A DNA stretch of 64,000 bases from Lyophyllum atratum. Its lineage: Eukaryota; Basidiomycota; Agaricomycetes; Agaricales; Lyophyllaceae. Each line of letters opens with the position of its first letter. Position 1 is the stretch's first letter. Shown piece after piece: positions 59,582-64,000 of the stretch. The position numbers were made by a program, and so were the translations under genes. Location: assembly GCA_014905825.1 (NCBI GenBank), contig JACGCN010000033.1, forward strand, positions 434,001-498,000, in the 5' to 3' direction. Under the pieces are notes generated by a model. It had not been told where the DNA came from. It made no database searches and worked only from the letters and a program-made list of their open reading frames with translations.

Positions 59582-62500
59582 ATGTCCGATGGCTCCAGGT
59601 CCGTCTATTCTCTTGGTCTACGGTTGAGAGTTAAGCTTACTGGAGCTTCTCAGGCTGCGACAGTCGTGGTCGACTGCGCTGAGTGACGCTGAAGTGCACT
59701 TTCGACAGCTGCTCACGTCCTCCTCGAACGAATGGAAACGAATTACGAACACGGGAGAGAGTTCGTCTGCAAAGAAGGGAAAGGCAAGGGTGTCTGTGAT
59801 ACCAGAGCTGGCCGACGTCATGGTGCATCGCAAATCCAGCAAAGGAGGGGATGATATCTACAGACTAGTCTTGGACGTGCCAACAACTGAAGAATCAGTG
59901 TCCTTGGAACCATGGAAGGCTGTGTTAACTACACCGGAGCTGAGGCAAGAATGGGACGCTGCTGTCGAAGAGGCACACTTGCTGGAGACGTTTGACCACA
60001 CGACGCGGATATCAAAAACAAATTTTACACTAGGATGGCCAGCAAAGTGAGTGTTCGCAAGCATGGTGCTCATCTTACGAGTCTAACCACGTTGCACTTA
60101 AGTCCTCGCGACGCCGTAACGATATCGCGCTCATACCATGACGCAACGACTGTTATCGATATAACAACGTCTCTCCCCCGGTCACCCGACGAGCCTGCCT
60201 ATTTACGGCCTTCACCTCCATACGTTCGATCACACGTTCCCTGTATGTATTTGAATGCCTTCGAATTCGCATTGTTAAACGGCTTCTATGTCAGTGTTCG
60301 CCTGGTGTATTCAGCATATTCAACCACAACCCGCTTCCAACGCCCCCGGAGATGCATATAAGAAGAGAAATTCACAGGGAGGGAAGATACGCATCACCTG
60401 TTTCTGGCAGCACGACCTCAAAGCCCTCTGGGGTGTCGGAACGCCATCAAATTTAACGCAACAACTCTCCACCATGACCCTGGGCTTGCTGAAAACAGTG
60501 CTCAAGCGCGGAAGTCACGTACCGAAACTAATAGGGTACGGGAGCGGCGTCAGCGTTGAGCGTATTCGATTTCAAATTGACCGCGAAGCCCTCACCGTCG
60601 ACTATGCTATCATTCCCGAGGATGATGATCACTCAACGTTGACCGAAGGTACCCATGGAATGGACGAAGTGCATGCACGACGTGAGCACCGCCGTTTGAC
60701 GCGTTCCATCGAATGTGTTTTGCCGTTATCGGAAGGTTGGGATGTTCGTGTGACCACGAAGGCCTCTTCCGAAGAGGTCGAAAAACTACCTTGGACAGCA
60801 CATGCCATCCGGAGTAGTTCATTTCCTTCATCTTCTCAACCCCCATCTCTCCCGCCTGATCAAATCGTCTTCCGACTCTCTCATGCCGCGCTTATCGACG
60901 ACCACTCCGTGTTAAAAGTCAGGGTCGTAATCGAAATATCCGGGCCTTCTAGTGGACTTCGACTTAATGGGTTACCGCAGACCATCCAGGATGTTGAGGA
61001 CCGCGATCCATCATCCTACTTTCTATCCGAACAGATCTTGCAAGACGTATCAAGCGCCGTAGATCTTAGTTTCCACACGGCATCATCTTTAGGCACCGTC
61101 AACAGTTCCGCTTCTACCGAATCTACACAGACTCTCGTTCGTCAGACGGCTGAACGCACGCCGGCTGCAGACAAATCTGTTTTGTCACGAGTGCGTCGCA
61201 ATTACATCTACTTCTCGTCGCTATTACAAGAACCAGAAGCCAAGTGGAGGCGAAGTACGTGCATATTTTATATTGTAGCATATCAGTAATAACGTCTTTG
61301 TAGCCACGGAGGCGCGAGGAGTATCCATCACCCAACTTGACTCCATTGATCCTACTTTGGTTGTCTACCGCGCTGAAGCCACCTTCGTCGGTGTTGGATT
61401 ATGGGATCTATACGGGGCTGTTGTATCTCCAGGGGCCAAGATCTATTGGGATAAGCAGCACGAGGACGCGGTATTGTTAGAAGATGTCAACGAGCTTACT
61501 GAACTCTGGCATTACAAGACAAGACCCGCGTGGCCTGTCAAGTAAGCCTTTATCGTCACGTTGAACGAACTCTGCTCATTTTTCATATCTCAGCGGCCGT
61601 GACGCTGTCGTGCTCAAGACGGTATATAAGTCACCCACCACCATCCACGTGTTCTCCTTCTCCGCTGAAGATCCGCATCTTTTCCCAAACATCCCTCCTG
61701 CCGAAGCCAATGTCATCCGTACGCAGGTCGACCTGCAAGGTTGGGCTATTGAGGCCCTATCCCCTACGACAACACTACTCACCTTACTTGAACAATCCGA
61801 CCCCAAGGGATGGACAAATAAGACGTCCATTCCCACACAGATGATCAACACCTTGGCTGGCATTGGGGAGTTTGCCATCAAATGCGGAGGCCCGCCCGTC
61901 TTGACTCGCCTAGCGGGTGCCAAGGCGAACGAACTGCGATATGATCATGAACGCTCCAGCTTCCGGGTCGAGTATGAAGCTTCGGCGGCTCGGCGGGCAG
62001 CAATGACCAATCCAGATTCAAACGAAGGCGAGCCGGTAATCTTGCCAGTCATCGAATGTGAGATCCGCTGTGACATCGATACGTGGGCCCCTTCGCTGGA
62101 CATCGTCGTGGATCCTCCGCCACAGGCCATCTCATGTCTGCGTCGCCATCGGTTGTCTAGTGAGGGTGGAGGGCTCTGGATTTCGATGACCCATGATGCC
62201 ATGTTTGTCGACGACGACAGACTTCTCGCTATAGTACGACGTGCGCCTGGGAAGGAGAAAGGACTCGTTATGGTGAACGGTGCAAAAGTTCATGTGGACG
62301 TGGAGGAGATCCCCGAGCACGAGATCAAGATACTTACGAAACAGAAACGGGTGAAGCCCCCGCGGATACCGCTCGACCAGCCACCAGTCATGGGCGTCAT
62401 TCGCCGGCGCAGGGCGGAGTGGGACGCGGATTCGGGGGGAGTAACTGGAATACACGTCAACACCTCCAGTAGTAGCCTCAGTACTTGGGCATCGGCACCA

Positions 62501-64000
62501 CGGATATCCAGCCCGTTGACAAGACTATTTAACTATGCTGTCGATCAGGCGACCACGACCACGCAGCAGGCTGTAGCAGCGATGTCACCTGCAGCTGCGT
62601 TGGCTACTGCAGCTGTTCCATCCCCACTGAAGTCGCCCATGCAGTATGCCCTGGATGCCCTAGCATGGACGCAGGAAACACATGCCCTGTTCCCTTCGAC
62701 TGGATGGGAGCTCCTTAGCGAGAAGGGCCTACCTGTGCATAGGAAACTGGCCCCTGAGATTTGCTCCGTCATACCTGTTCATAAGGGCTGCAAGGTCATC
62801 GAGGGCGTGTCCGCCGAGGAGCTGGCTGCGGTTATCACGGAGCCGGACTGTCGAAGGAAGTGGGACGACCGGTGCGACTCGAGCTTTGTTCTCGAGTCTT
62901 TTGGTGCGAAATCGCGTACATCATTCATGGCGTCAAAGACGGGGTTCCCGTGGCGGGATCGTGGGTTCTATATTGCTTCAGTGATGGCTCGGGCCTTCGC
63001 AACGCCATCTATCTCTCGGCGGAATACAAGTACAGGCGAGGTGGCGGAACAATCCCATGGCGTACGGAACGCTATCTTCTGTGTTTCGGCATCCTTCAGT
63101 CCAGACTCCGTTGCGTCATTTGCGCCAGCGAAGTACAATTCGTATGCACTTCCGATCGGACGTGTGTATATTGATGCGTGGATCCTGGAGACACTAGATC
63201 CGTACACGAAGGAGAACTACGCAATTCCTTCAACGCGGTGTACGAGGCTTGTCGCTGTGGACTATGCAGGCGCTATCCCTGCGGCGGTGAATTCAATGAT
63301 CAACGCCACCCTCCCGCGATCTATTTTAGCAGTGGAGTCTTATATTAAGGGACTCTCGGCACACCCTGTCACACGTCTTCCGGCTCCGGGATTGGTCATT
63401 ACGGATAAGAAGGCAGAAGGCCATCTAGCAACTACAGCTTGGAAGCTGAGAAAGAGGGATGAGAATCGAGTACTCGTCAACACAAGATATACATCTGAGG
63501 ATCGGGTGTACGCTGCGACTATCCTCGTTACACTCCCAGTGACATCTTCCCGATCCTCTCCCCCCCCTTCGCAGGTTGTTGACAATGGCCCTACTACAGA
63601 CCACACGCCACGTCCGAGCAAAATTCAACCCGCTGTTAGCCCGTCGCGCCGTGAACCCTCTGACCTCGTCCAACCTGACAGCGCAGCAAGTTCCAGTTCC
63701 ATGTTGAGCGACGCAACAGTCATGCCAGGACTCCCTACCGCAATGCCTCCTTCGTCATCCCCTCCTTCGCTTCGTCCGCGCACAGTATCATCCACCAGTC
63801 CACCCTCGGCATCGACGACCTATATACGTGGCCGCGCCTCGTCATCTGCGTTCACCGTCAAGGGCGAAGTGCGTCCTCCGACTGATCTCGTTGTGAGCGA
63901 AATTGTCGTGGACTCCAAGCTTTACCCAGAGGGTTATGATGTAGCCCTAAGGTCGAGGATGCGTTCGAGTTGGAAAGTAGGTGAAAAGGGCGAATACGTT
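59582..64000 (+). CDS. Large multi-START lipid-transfer-like protein, cut by window end
   Basis: The start MSDGSS at 59582 joins over a 41-bp intron to LLELLRLRQSWSTALSDAEV. Further introns restore frame at 60047-60102 (WPA/NPRDA), near 60245, near 61257 and near 61543, and the frame is then open to 64000, so the 3' end is missing. Three START-like lipid-binding regions are seen: LTTPELRQEWDAAVEEAHLL with a following strand set; the second around WGVGTPSNLTQ...RRHRLSS; and the third, the clearest, TGWELLSEKGLPVHRK, KVIEGVSAEELAAVI and DCRRKWDDRCDS. Between the second and third lie KSPTTIHVFSFS and a Ser-rich linker. A Ser/Pro-rich stretch follows the third. Role: probable intracellular sterol or phospholipid binding; the ligand is unknown. 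Confidence 0.8.

Overview
The window looks like nuclear DNA of a filamentous basidiomycete, most likely an Agaricomycete. Genes are dense and sit on both strands. Nearly all are cut by GT-AG introns of about 45-65 bp. Several families typical of Agaricomycetes are present: an integrase-core gene with the RSVHNT motif, a DUF6533-type membrane protein and another seven-helix fungal membrane protein. No bacterial operons, tRNA or rRNA genes were seen. Wherever a gene model is given, exon phases were checked by hand and sum to whole codons unless stated otherwise.

Layout. 0.1-0.9 kb: a 164-bp tandem repeat. 1.0-2.6 kb: an intact five-exon integrase-core gene. 2.6-6.3 kb: gene-poor, decayed sequence. 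6.4-7.6 kb: two dead DJ-1/PfpI copies. 7.9-8.9 kb: a GNAT acetyltransferase. 9.7-12.0 kb: a 13-exon DHA2-type drug transporter, head to head with a PLP-dependent cysteine-synthase-like enzyme fused to a rhodanese domain (12.7-14.7 kb). 15.3-17.7 kb: a ferric reductase gene with a 12-nt microexon and an apparent frameshift. 18.6-19.4 kb: the intact DJ-1/PfpI paralog. 20-23.8 kb: a coiled-coil protein, mitochondrial ATP synthase subunit b and a TDP2-like phosphodiesterase; the last two share a 242-bp divergent promoter. 25.3-27.1 kb: a second MFS transporter. 27.5-30.8 kb: actin-related protein 2 and pyridoxal kinase, convergent. 31-32.6 kb: a secreted His-rich and Ser/Thr-rich protein. 33.6-34.6 kb: a hotdog thioesterase. 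34.6-39.8 kb: a 5-kb stretch without a recognisable gene. 39.8-42.8 kb: a heat-shock-factor-type transcription factor. 44.9-55.7 kb: four membrane proteins on the minus strand, including two diverged paralogs that share a conserved acidic C-terminal tail. 56.7-59.0 kb: acetolactate synthase (ILV2). 59.6 kb to the end: a large multi-START lipid-transfer-like protein cut by the window edge.

Core genes (ATP4, ARP2, pyridoxal kinase, ILV2) serve respiration, actin branching, vitamin B6 salvage and branched-chain amino-acid synthesis. The 6-19 kb block (transporter, sulfur/PLP enzyme, ferric reductase, three DJ-1/PfpI copies) and the 45-56 kb membrane block are the accessory parts. The strongest leads for something undescribed are the paired transmembrane proteins with a shared YD-x-EDAYGG tail, the PLP-rhodanese fusion whose rhodanese active-site cysteine appears lost, the ferric reductase microexon, and abrupt C-rich to G-rich switches inside single coding strands.
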